Origin: Clostridium_AI sp002297865
GTDB taxonomy: Bacteria; Bacillota; Clostridia; Lachnospirales; Lachnospiraceae
Direction of reading: 5' to 3'
Assembly (NCBI GenBank): GCA_937903005.1
Contig: CALFNR010000144.1
Location: 1 to 64,000, forward strand
Length of the DNA: 64,000 bases
The translations under genes and the position numbers were made by a program. The notes beneath the pieces are model-generated. The model was given only the letters and a program-made list of their open reading frames with translations, was not told the origin of the DNA and ran no database searches. Of the stretch, positions 48,671-56,103 are shown in pieces; within the stretch, counting starts at the first letter, position 1; every line of letters starts with the position of its first letter.

Positions 48671-50350
48671 ATGGATTTAAATAATATTAGTATGTATTCA
48701 GGAAAAAACAAAAGAATTGCCGTAATAGATACAGGCGTCGCATTAAAAAGTCCTAATATTCATCATTACATGGTTGACGCTCAAAATACTTTTAATGAAT
48801 GCCACACTTCCTTCATCAAAAATATGCATGGGACATATTGTTCATTAAGAATTTTGAGTGAACTACCAGAGATAGAGCTTTATTCCTATTGTGCATGTAA
48901 TAGGGATGGAGAGATAGATATTAATTTAGTGAAATTGGCTATAGAATCTGCAATTCAAAACTCTGTTGACGTTATAAATATTAGTTTAAAATTTGATAAA
49001 TTTTCAGAATCATTATATAATACCTGTAATAAGGCGTATGAAAGCAATATCATTATTGTTGCTGCATCGGATGGAAACTTATCATATCCGGCTAATCAAA
49101 GAAATGTACTAAGTGTTAGTTCACAAAAATTATTAAAAGGTAATGAAGTTTTTATAGAATTTGAAAAAGGAAATATAATTCTATATGATAAAGACTTTAC
49201 TTGTAATTTTGAAGGAAGAAGCATCGTTGTCCCTGTTTCTAGCAGTCTTGCAAGTGCATATTTAAGTTGCAAAATTATATCTGCAATAAATGAATATCCC
49301 CTACTATCTGGGAAAATGCTTTTCCGAAAACTATTAGGGGTTGATCTTTATTGTGATACTTGCCAAGAAATAGCTGATACAATAAATCCAAACACTTTAG
49401 TATTTGATTCATCATATGCATTTACTGAGTTACTAAAATTTCATAGCTGTATGAATAAAAATATTAAAGGTTACTATGACATATCTAAGGATATATTTAC
49501 TGATTTTTCAGGAAATGAGTTATTAGATACTTCTGATAGTTTTCTACTAGAAGTCAACTCTTCTATAAAAGAGAAAAATTCAGTATACGCTCAGAAAAGA
49601 CTAAATATTGGTAACCATTCGCTTATTGGAAATTTTACCAATCCTGAAAATTATGACACCGTTACACTATTACAGCATAAACCGCCAGAGATAGCGTATA
49701 TAGAAAAGATTAGTAAGCCTATAATTTGCATTTGCGGCTTTGGCCATAGTAGTTCAAAGTTCTATACACAAGTAATGCTACATAAACAATTTCTTAATAA
49801 AAATAATGCACCTATTTCAATTACTTATAATTCTTTAGGGTACATATTCGACTTTAAAGTGTTTAAATATCCTGAAAAGATAATACTTCCAGACTTAATC
49901 TATTCCATTAATCAGGATTTATACCTATATGATTCACAATATGTCGATAACGATATTTTTATCATTGACATTGCTGGAGGTATCTGCCCTATTAATAATA
50001 AAAATAATAACAACTTTGGGAAGCTTTTTGATTCCTACACCGACGCTGCAAATATTGATATTGTGGTGTTATGTATTAACCAAGCAATTGATCCTATTGT
50101 AATTGAGCGCGAAATAAAGAGAATTGAAATGAAAGGCATACCATATATCTATTTAGTAATTTCGAATGAATGTTACACGCAAGCGTCACTGGTGCATTCA
50201 GACGGCGTTAAGAGTGTATATAAAAATTCGATTTCTGAAAAAGAATTTTATTCAATGTATAAAGAGATATTTTACAAATACCCAACCTACTTTAAAAGTG
50301 ACTTGGATAGCGGAAACTTGTTCAATGATATATATAAACTTTTTGTGTAA
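48671..50350 (+). CDS. Subtilase fused to a P-loop-like peptide-maturation domain
   Basis: 559 residues. Residues 1-230 form an S8 protease: Asp20 (IAVIDTGVA), His53 (NMHGTYC), the AASDGN oxyanion loop and Ser192 (SSSLASA, atypical for GTSMA). No signal peptide or propeptide is present, so it acts in the cytoplasm. Residues ~345-559 resemble the clostridial peptide-maturation family TIGR04066/DUF1611-like fold (ICICGFGHSSSKFYTQVMLH). In related loci these are separate genes. It probably cleaves the leader from the modified peptide. Confidence 0.78.
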   Translation: MDLNNISMYSGKNKRIAVIDTGVALKSPNIHHYMVDAQNTFNECHTSFIKNMHGTYCSLRILSELPEIELYSYCACNRDGEIDINLVKLAIESAIQNSVDVINISLKFDKFSESLYNTCNKAYESNIIIVAASDGNLSYPANQRNVLSVSSQKLLKGNEVFIEFEKGNIILYDKDFTCNFEGRSIVVPVSSSLASAYLSCKIISAINEYPLLSGKMLFRKLLGVDLYCDTCQEIADTINPNTLVFDSSYAFTELLKFHSCMNKNIKGYYDISKDIFTDFSGNELLDTSDSFLLEVNSSIKEKNSVYAQKRLNIGNHSLIGNFTNPENYDTVTLLQHKPPEIAYIEKISKPIICICGFGHSSSKFYTQVMLHKQFLNKNNAPISITYNSLGYIFDFKVFKYPEKIILPDLIYSINQDLYLYDSQYVDNDIFIIDIAGGICPINNKNNNNFGKLFDSYTDAANIDIVVLCINQAIDPIVIEREIKRIEMKGIPYIYLVISNECYTQASLVHSDGVKSVYKNSISEKEFYSMYKEIFYKYPTYFKSDLDSGNLFNDIYKLFV

Positions 50351-50401
50351 TAACTTACACTTAGTTAACTAAAATACTTTTGTTAAACAGGAAGGACAAA
50401 A

Positions 50402-51142
50402 ATGAACGAAAATTATATAAGAGGAATTATTAAAAAGAAGAATTTTGAACTTGATGATGAATATTACAATAGCATCGCTGCATTAAAAGACTTAAATAAG
50501 TTGGATTTTAATAGACCCGTCACATTTTTCGTTGGAGAAAATGGTACTGGTAAATCTACTGTTTTAGAAGCAATCGCCGTTGCTCATGGTTTCAATCCAG
50601 AAGGTGGGAGTATAAACTTTAATTTTGAATCTAAAAGTACACATTCTAACCTATATAAGCAACTTACACTAGTTAAAGGAGCTAAGAGACCCAAGGATGG
50701 CTTTTTCTTACGTGCAGAGAGCTTTTATAATGTTGCTACCGAAATTGATAATTTGAATGACTCTGCAGATGTATTTTTGGACAACTATGGCGGCAAGTCA
50801 TTGCATAAACAATCTCACGGAGAGAGCTTTCTATCACTAATACAATATAGATTTCATGGCAACGGATTATACCTGTTAGATGAACCAGAAGCTGCTTTAT
50901 CGCCACAACGTCTCTTAACAATGCTCATATATATTAATAAATTAGTACAAGAAAATTCACAATTCATAATCGTAACCCATTCTCCAATTTTACTAGGTTA
51001 TAGAGATGCTGACATTTATTCATTTGACAACGGAGAAATTGAAAAAATAAAGTACGAAGAAACCGAAAGTTATTTTATAACTAAAACATTTTTAGATGAT
51101 CCAGATAGAATGCTGGCCAATCTATTTGACAACGATTATTAA
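50402..51142 (+). CDS. AAA/SMC-like ATPase at the end of the peptide island
   Basis: 246 residues. Walker A FVGENGTGKST (Lys51), an SHGESFLSL signature-like segment, Walker B LYLLDEPEAALSP and the HSPILL His motif define an AAA_21/AAA_23-type ATPase of the ABC/SMC group without a nuclease domain. It follows the subtilase gene by 51 bp with its own RBS. It could be immunity, peptide processing or a separate defence-like gene; context favours island membership because class-2 phage control resumes right after it. Confidence 0.75.
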   Translation: MNENYIRGIIKKKNFELDDEYYNSIAALKDLNKLDFNRPVTFFVGENGTGKSTVLEAIAVAHGFNPEGGSINFNFESKSTHSNLYKQLTLVKGAKRPKDGFFLRAESFYNVATEIDNLNDSADVFLDNYGGKSLHKQSHGESFLSLIQYRFHGNGLYLLDEPEAALSPQRLLTMLIYINKLVQENSQFIIVTHSPILLGYRDADIYSFDNGEIEKIKYEETESYFITKTFLDDPDRMLANLFDNDY

Positions 51143-51217
51143 TTAAATTAATTTGACTACTCAATATTTACAAGTTAGTTATCCTGAATCTCCTGTAGAA
51201 TATAAAATTAGAAGTAT

Positions 51218-51283
51218 TTACCGCCTCCTTTATATAAAAAGGGGGCTCGCGAATCGCTACATCTAAGCTATAATATAAATACA
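51218..51283 (+). promoter_or_regulatory. Class-2 promoter (TTACC-N46-TATAATATAAATA)
   Basis: TTACCG (51218), 46 bp, TATAAT (51269), ATAAATA. The -35 position reads CTCGCG within GGGGGCTCGCGAA. It drives the amidoligase gene. Confidence 0.75.
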
Positions 51284-51323
51284 GTGATTAATAATTTTAA
51301 TATTTGATTGGAGAAAAATAAAT

Positions 51324-52355
51324 ATGAGAATAACAAAAAGATTTGAAATTGGAAGTCAGCACTTAATGGCGAAAGGAACTCTTAAAGTAAAGAGCTACTT
51401 TGAAGAAAACGACATTTTATATATGGTTTACACTTTAAATGAAGACCCAACTGAATATACTAACAAATATGTAAATGTGATTTCTATCATTTACAAATGG
51501 CAAAAGAAAAATGGTATTACATCGGCAACTACTGTTGAAGAGTTCGTTGAATTAACATTAACAAGAAGTCTTAAATTTGGCCTAGAAATGGAGCTTACGG
51601 TTCCATCTAAAGAGCTTCTTAGAACAAAACTAATTGAAGCCGGCGTGAGAGTATCTAATCCATCATCTACACACGAAGTTGTTGTTGGTTGGAAACTAGT
51701 ATATGATGGTTCAATCCAAACTTCTAGGGGTTATGAAGGCGTAGAGCTTGTTGCTCCACCAAGTACAAATTTTGATGAATTAGAAATCGTATGTAAAGTT
51801 CTTAATGAGATCGGAGCAAAAGTAAATAATTCTTGCGGGTTACACGTTCACCATGAAATCGCTGATTTCAAAAGACAACAAATTCTTAGAATGTACAATT
51901 TCTATAGCAAATATGAAGAGGTAATCAATAGCTTCATGCCTGCTTCAAGATTAAATAATAGATATTGTCAACCTGTTTCTAGAATCATCGATAAAGTAAA
52001 TAACTGCCCTACTAAAGAAAAATTACTAAAAGATATTGCGGGTAAGGGTGCAAGAGGTTATTATGATAGTTGTAGATACTACACAATGAACTTAAGAAGT
52101 TACCTGTATTATGGTACCATTGAGTTCCGCCAACATGCTGGGTCTACAAACTTCGAAGAAATCTCAAATTGGATTCTATTCACTCACAAAATCTTAGAAA
52201 GAGGATTAGAGATTGGAAACAATGTTCAACCATTAGATAGTAGCATTACTACTAAAAAGGCTAAGTACGAAGAGCTTAAAAAGGAACTTAAAATTGAGAG
52301 AACTAAATTAGCAAAACACTTTGAAAATAGATTAAAGAAAGCGAGAGTGGCCTAA
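51324..52355 (+). CDS. Amidoligase-like protein with class-2 beta-module
   Basis: 343 residues. Residues ~5-65 are the shared module (FEIGSQHLMAKGTLKVKSYF, then YVNVISIIYKW). Residues ~82-310 match the amidoligase_2 fold (COOH-NH2 ligase): FGLEMELTVPS, GVELVAPPS, CGLHVHHEI, YYTMNLRSYLYYGTIEFRQH. These enzymes form amide bonds on peptides or peptidoglycan precursors. The C terminus is a basic coiled coil. It lies next to the peptide island but under phage control. Substrate unknown. Confidence 0.8.
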   Translation: MRITKRFEIGSQHLMAKGTLKVKSYFEENDILYMVYTLNEDPTEYTNKYVNVISIIYKWQKKNGITSATTVEEFVELTLTRSLKFGLEMELTVPSKELLRTKLIEAGVRVSNPSSTHEVVVGWKLVYDGSIQTSRGYEGVELVAPPSTNFDELEIVCKVLNEIGAKVNNSCGLHVHHEIADFKRQQILRMYNFYSKYEEVINSFMPASRLNNRYCQPVSRIIDKVNNCPTKEKLLKDIAGKGARGYYDSCRYYTMNLRSYLYYGTIEFRQHAGSTNFEEISNWILFTHKILERGLEIGNNVQPLDSSITTKKAKYEELKKELKIERTKLAKHFENRLKKARVA

Positions 52356-52392
52356 GGGTCACTTTTGCATATGTGAGAAAGGAATATTATAT

Positions 52393-52578
52393 ATGACTGA
52401 ACAACAAGCAATGGATATTATCAATAAAGCGAGAATAAGCAACTCATTTACAATGGGTCAAACTACTGAGGAATTTATACAGAATCTTAGAAAGCGTTAC
52501 TTACAGATTTACAATATCGTATTGCCTGCAGATCATATCGAGATTGCCAAGGTAATCCTGGAGTTAGATGAAGAGTAA
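52393..52578 (+). CDS. Small helical protein
   Basis: 61 residues (MTEQQAMDIINKARIS, then EFIQNLRKRYLQIYN). It is co-transcribed with the amidoligase gene (37-bp gap) and ends before a strong terminator. No family recognised. Confidence 0.6.
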   Translation: MTEQQAMDIINKARISNSFTMGQTTEEFIQNLRKRYLQIYNIVLPADHIEIAKVILELDEE

Positions 52579-52607
52579 AACACTAAAATATTGCAATACA
52601 GAGTCTT

Positions 52608-52648
52608 AGAGCGGAATTAGATTGAAGTCTAGTTCTGCTCTTTTTTTA
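52608..52648 (+). terminator. Strong intrinsic terminator
   Basis: A 14-bp stem (AGAGCGGAATTAGA with TCTAGTTCTGCTCT, two G-T pairs) followed by seven T. Confidence 0.9.
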
Positions 52649-52655
52649 CTGTAAA

Positions 52656-52720
52656 TTACCAAGTAAATTCTCAAAATAGGGCGCTCGCGAATGGCTCGAA
52701 CTACGCTATAATATAAATAT
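52656..52720 (+). promoter_or_regulatory. Class-2 promoter (TTACC-N46-TATAATATAAATAT)
   Basis: TTACC (52656), 46 bp, TATAAT (52707), ATAAATAT. The -35 position reads CTCGCG within GGGCGCTCGCGAA, nearly the same as the amidoligase promoter. Confidence 0.75.
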
Positions 52721-52758
52721 GTTAGTGATTAAATAATTTATTGATTGGAGAATATGAT

Positions 52759-53424
52759 ATGTATAATAATTTTTTAGAAATGAATAGAGAAGAATTTAAG
52801 GCTATGGCTATGGAACTTACATTAAAGAAGATCGCAGAAATCGCTGTTGAATACCAAATCACAGTAAACACAAAAACTAAAAAGACTGTTGCTGTTGCTC
52901 AGTTAGTTGCTGAATTTGAAAGACTTCAAGCGGAACAAGCAGTAGAAGAGGAAACAAATACTTGCGACTCTAATTCAGCTCTTGATGAAGAATCTCTTTC
53001 TTCTATTGTTGCAATGCAAGAGAAGCTTTCAGAGCTTGGTGTTCAGGTAATGCCAATGAGAGATAACTTCTTTTTCTCTGGAAGAGTAGAGCTTACATGC
53101 GAGAGAAATTTCGAAGTGACATATGACATCGAGACAAGAGAGTTTGCTCTTGCAACTACTTTCTCAAACCAGGTACTCGATGAAGATTACCTAAAACTTC
53201 TTATGAAGATTTCCAATGTGATTAATGGAAATGAAAATCGTACTACAAGCAAATATGGTGTTGGAACAACTCATATGACCGCCAAAGGTGAAATCGAGAT
53301 TACTAAAGTTTTCTTAGAAAATGGCGTTGAAATGATCGAGTATAAAATCGGAAATGACTTCAAAATAAATAAGAAGGTGAATGTGGTATCTAATATCCAT
53401 AAATTCGCTAAACGTGCAAACTAG
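52759..53424 (+). CDS. Class-2 family protein carrying both shared modules
   Basis: 221 residues from the ATG after GGAG. The N terminus (FLEMNREEFKAMAMELTLKK, then IAEIAVEYQITV) matches the 30139 protein. The C terminus (YGVGTTHMTAKGEIEITKVF, LENGVEMIEYKIGND, NVVSNIHKF) matches the 30712 protein and the amidoligase N terminus. The acidic middle (~55-155) is unassigned. It is therefore the link between the two module types and has a class-2 promoter. Function unknown. Confidence 0.65.
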   Translation: MYNNFLEMNREEFKAMAMELTLKKIAEIAVEYQITVNTKTKKTVAVAQLVAEFERLQAEQAVEEETNTCDSNSALDEESLSSIVAMQEKLSELGVQVMPMRDNFFFSGRVELTCERNFEVTYDIETREFALATTFSNQVLDEDYLKLLMKISNVINGNENRTTSKYGVGTTHMTAKGEIEITKVFLENGVEMIEYKIGNDFKINKKVNVVSNIHKFAKRAN

Positions 53425-53430
53425 TGAAAA

Positions 53431-53495
53431 TTACCGCCATGCATTGATAACTTAGGGGCTCCCGGGTTGTCAATGTTACGGTATAATATAAATAT
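53431..53495 (+). promoter_or_regulatory. Class-2 promoter (TTACC-N46-TATAATATAAATAT)
   Basis: TTACCG (53431), 46 bp, TATAAT (53482), ATAAATAT. The -35 position reads CTCCCG within GGGGCTCCCGGG. It drives the DUF3846-like gene. Confidence 0.75.
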
Positions 53496-53523
53496 ATTAG
53501 TGATTTAATTAAGGAGAATTGAA

Positions 53524-53850
53524 ATGAATAAAGTTATTGTAAAAGAACCAGGTAAGGGCTTAGTGATTGAGAATGTAGAAAAAGTTGATTTAGATTACTT
53601 TTACTCTAAGTGCGGAGCCCCAATAGATATGATGGAAGTTGGAGAAGGAGTCGATATTGTTTTCAATGATGAAATGCTTATGCGTGATGAATTTGAACCA
53701 AACTTCTGTTTCTTTGGTAATGGAAGAATACAACCATTACATGGAACCGTAATCTTTGTCGGCGTTGATTATTGCACTGGAAAGTCAAAGGGATTAACCG
53801 CCGATGAAATTATTACAATCTATGAAAGCTTTGCAGATGATGAAAAATAA
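53524..53850 (+). CDS. DUF3846-like protein
   Basis: 108 residues. The start VIVKEPGKGLVIENVEKVDL and the later DIVFNDEMLMRDEFEPN and GTVIFVGVD strands resemble DUF3846, a small domain common in mobile elements of Firmicutes. No enzymatic motif is visible. It is monocistronic, with a class-2 promoter and its own terminator. Confidence 0.6.
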   Translation: MNKVIVKEPGKGLVIENVEKVDLDYFYSKCGAPIDMMEVGEGVDIVFNDEMLMRDEFEPNFCFFGNGRIQPLHGTVIFVGVDYCTGKSKGLTADEIITIYESFADDEK

Positions 53851-53855
53851 CGTTT

Positions 53856-53883
53856 AGACTACCACTATACGGTAGTCTTTTTG
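53856..53883 (+). terminator. Intrinsic terminator
   Basis: AGACTACC (53856) pairs with GGTAGTCT (53871), then TTTTT. Confidence 0.88.
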
Positions 53884-54013
53884 CTTTATAGTTCTTGTAA
53901 ATATCTAATTAAATGTTCCCGAATTTGCCCTTGCTATGTTATTATATAAATCTACCAATCAATACATGCAGATTTTGGAGCTAGAATATGAAACTCACAG
54001 AGGAGGTTATAAT

Positions 54014-54385
54014 ATGGATTCAATAGGGGAACGTATTCGCAAATTAAGAAAATCAAAAGGAATTACACAAACAGAAATACAAGAAAAGACTGGTATTTCT
54101 TCAGGAAATATAAGTGAAATAGAAAATGGTAGGTATCTACCATCTGCTATCGCACTCATGGAGCTATCTAAAATTTTAGAGTGCTCGACTGATTATATCC
54201 TGTTTGGTGATTCTCACCCACCTAAAAGTACTAGCAATATTTCTAATAATGAAATATATTTACTTAATGAACAAGAAGCTCGCTTATTAAATTATTATCG
54301 TGAAATATCTAAACCAGAACAAGAAGAACTAGTTTGTATTGCAAAGATGAAATTTAATAAAGAATTGAGAATATTTGATATATAA
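54014..54385 (+). CDS. XRE-family regulator next to agrC/agrD
   Basis: 123 residues from the ATG after AGGAGG. The HTH_3 domain covers ~5-62 (RIRKLRKSKGITQTEIQEKT, SSGNISEIENGRYLPSA). The C-terminal helix region contains EQEELVCIAKMK. It resembles common Lachnospiraceae phage and ICE repressors. It is 120 bp upstream of the agrC-like gene, which has its own promoter. It may be a lysogeny regulator or control the agr pair. Confidence 0.8.
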   Translation: MDSIGERIRKLRKSKGITQTEIQEKTGISSGNISEIENGRYLPSAIALMELSKILECSTDYILFGDSHPPKSTSNISNNEIYLLNEQEARLLNYYREISKPEQEELVCIAKMKFNKELRIFDI

Positions 54386-54447
54386 ACCGAATGATATGTA
54401 AATTATCACAAAAATAACTGTATACTTCGTTAAATTGTTGCTATTTT

Positions 54448-54476
54448 TTGACGAAAATTCTTCTCTGTGGTATAAT
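54448..54476 (+). promoter_or_regulatory. Host-type promoter of the agrCD-like operon
   Basis: TTGACG (54448), 17 bp, TATAAT (54471) with TGG before the -10 (extended -10). It is a strong sigma-A promoter, unlike the phage classes. Confidence 0.8.
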
Positions 54477-54505
54477 AATAGAAAAAAATATACAGGGGGG
54501 ATTTT

Positions 54506-55882
54506 TTGAAATCGTTATTTGTTATTCTAATTCTTCTATGCAGACTTACAGAACCCTTTGTATGGGATTGGTTCTGTTCTAAGCTTGCGTGCACATTGGT
54601 TATAACAAATACAAAAGATAAAAAGAAAAGCTTATTACTATTCATTCTTGCTTGTTTTGGAAGTTTCCTGATAAGTGATTTTATTGGAGAATTAAACGTT
54701 CTATCATTCTTGTTTAATAACTCCTTAATAGTTATTTTTTACTTTTATGCGGTTAGGGTTTATCATCTTAACTTCAAGATTGTTTGTGGCTGTTTATCTA
54801 TTCACTACATATTTTCTTGCTTTACGGAGTATCTTCTTTCGTTCTTACAGATTATTATTTTCAACTCATTAAGAATTACTTCGTTTGAACCGTCACTAAC
54901 ACGATGTATTATGTATATTATTTTTACGGTGCTTTCCTTCTTGGTTTTCTTTTTTCTATCAAGGTTGGATCTACATGCTCTTTGTGCCTTGGAGCATGAC
55001 CGTATCTTTTATACTTTAGTTTTCGTTTTTACATTGGACATATTTGCCTTTTGCTTGTTTTCCTGTATTCCTAACGAAAACATTTTTAACATTGGGACAT
55101 TTGTATCTCTTATGATAGAGGTAGCCGTTACTTGTCATGCTTTACGAATGTTATTTCTGGATGTTAATACTTTAAGAAATTTTGAAACCGAATTACTTTG
55201 TACGAAAAATAGGCTTGAAATGTTTCAGTTTGACGCGGATAAATTAGAACAGACTTCTAAATTCATGCATGATGTGAAACACCACATTAATACAATTTCT
55301 TATTACCTGGAGCATGACGACATGAAGTCTGCAAAAGAGTATATTTCGGGTCTTACACCTGCTATGGACGATTTGCGTATCGAAGACTTTGGTTACAACC
55401 GCTTTAGCAACTTGATTCATAAGAAAGTACTTGAGGCTAAAAGTCATGGGATTGATTTTACCTTTTCGAGCGAACTTATTGATTTAAAGATTCCACTTTA
55501 TGAACTTAGTTCTGTATTTAACAATTTACTAGATAATGCAATCGAAGGGTGCCTGGCCAATACCGCCTCGACTTATCACAATATTTCCTTTTTCATTCGT
55601 AAAATGCCTACGGAAATATTGATTATTGTTATCAATGATTGCCTGCCTACTTTAGATGGTGTTCCTACTGGAACCACTAAAGACGATAAAGAAAATCACG
55701 GTTTTGGCATTGGTATTATTACTGATTTTGCATATAAGTATTCCGGTGATTCGTTTATTCTTGCGGAAGATAGTCTTTTTATGGTGCAAATAAGTTTACC
55801 TCTCAATTATGGGGTTTGGGAGGAAAACGATTCAATTGACACCGAAATTACCGATTTAGAATCTTCACTTGATTTAACTTGA
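54506..55882 (+). CDS. agrC: AgrC-like sensor histidine kinase
   Basis: 458 residues starting at TTG after GGGGGG. The N-terminal ~205 residues hold about six hydrophobic helices. Then come a DHp-like helix with FMHDVKHHINTISYYL (His255), an HATPase_c N-box (VFNNLLDNAIEGC) and a G-box (HGFGIGIITDFAYKYSGD). This is the AgrC/GHKL architecture for cyclic peptide sensing. No response regulator or AgrB is present in the window, so it must signal through host AgrA/LytTR or work in another way. It is followed by an AgrD-like gene. Confidence 0.87.
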   Translation: MKSLFVILILLCRLTEPFVWDWFCSKLACTLVITNTKDKKKSLLLFILACFGSFLISDFIGELNVLSFLFNNSLIVIFYFYAVRVYHLNFKIVCGCLSIHYIFSCFTEYLLSFLQIIIFNSLRITSFEPSLTRCIMYIIFTVLSFLVFFFLSRLDLHALCALEHDRIFYTLVFVFTLDIFAFCLFSCIPNENIFNIGTFVSLMIEVAVTCHALRMLFLDVNTLRNFETELLCTKNRLEMFQFDADKLEQTSKFMHDVKHHINTISYYLEHDDMKSAKEYISGLTPAMDDLRIEDFGYNRFSNLIHKKVLEAKSHGIDFTFSSELIDLKIPLYELSSVFNNLLDNAIEGCLANTASTYHNISFFIRKMPTEILIIVINDCLPTLDGVPTGTTKDDKENHGFGIGIITDFAYKYSGDSFILAEDSLFMVQISLPLNYGVWEENDSIDTEITDLESSLDLT

Positions 55883-55915
55883 TTTAAGAAGCTTCCTGGG
55901 GAGGAGGTGATTTTT

Positions 55916-56062
55916 ATGAAGAAACTAACGACAAAGCTTTTAAGAAACTTCGCAGAATCTTCACTTCGTAATGAAGTTTCTTATTGCCATTATTATTGTT
56001 ATCAGCCAAAAGTTCCACAAATGGATAAAATTGTCGAGCGTTTTGGGAAAAGAAAAATCTAA
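55916..56062 (+). CDS. agrD: AgrD-like cyclic autoinducer precursor
   Basis: 48 residues, RBS GGGGAGGAGGTGA. An amphipathic N terminus (MKKLTTKLLRNFAESSL) leads to the core SYCHYYC and the YQPKVP processing motif typical of clostridial AgrD peptides, then a charged tail. The signal is probably a thiolactone or lactone macrocycle formed around Cys24 (CHYYC is a five-residue candidate ring). It lies 33 bp after agrC. No AgrB protease is nearby, so host AgrB would be needed. Confidence 0.8.
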   Translation: MKKLTTKLLRNFAESSLRNEVSYCHYYCYQPKVPQMDKIVERFGKRKI

Positions 56063-56068
56063 TTTTTT

Positions 56069-56097
56069 AGCACCAAGAAAGTTCTTGGTGCTTTTTA
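56069..56097. terminator. Strong bidirectional terminator
   Basis: AGCACCAAGAA (56069) pairs with TTCTTGGTGCT (56082), with T-rich flanks on both strands. It separates agrD from the convergent recombinase gene. Confidence 0.9.
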
Positions 56098-56103
56098 ATT
56101 TAA

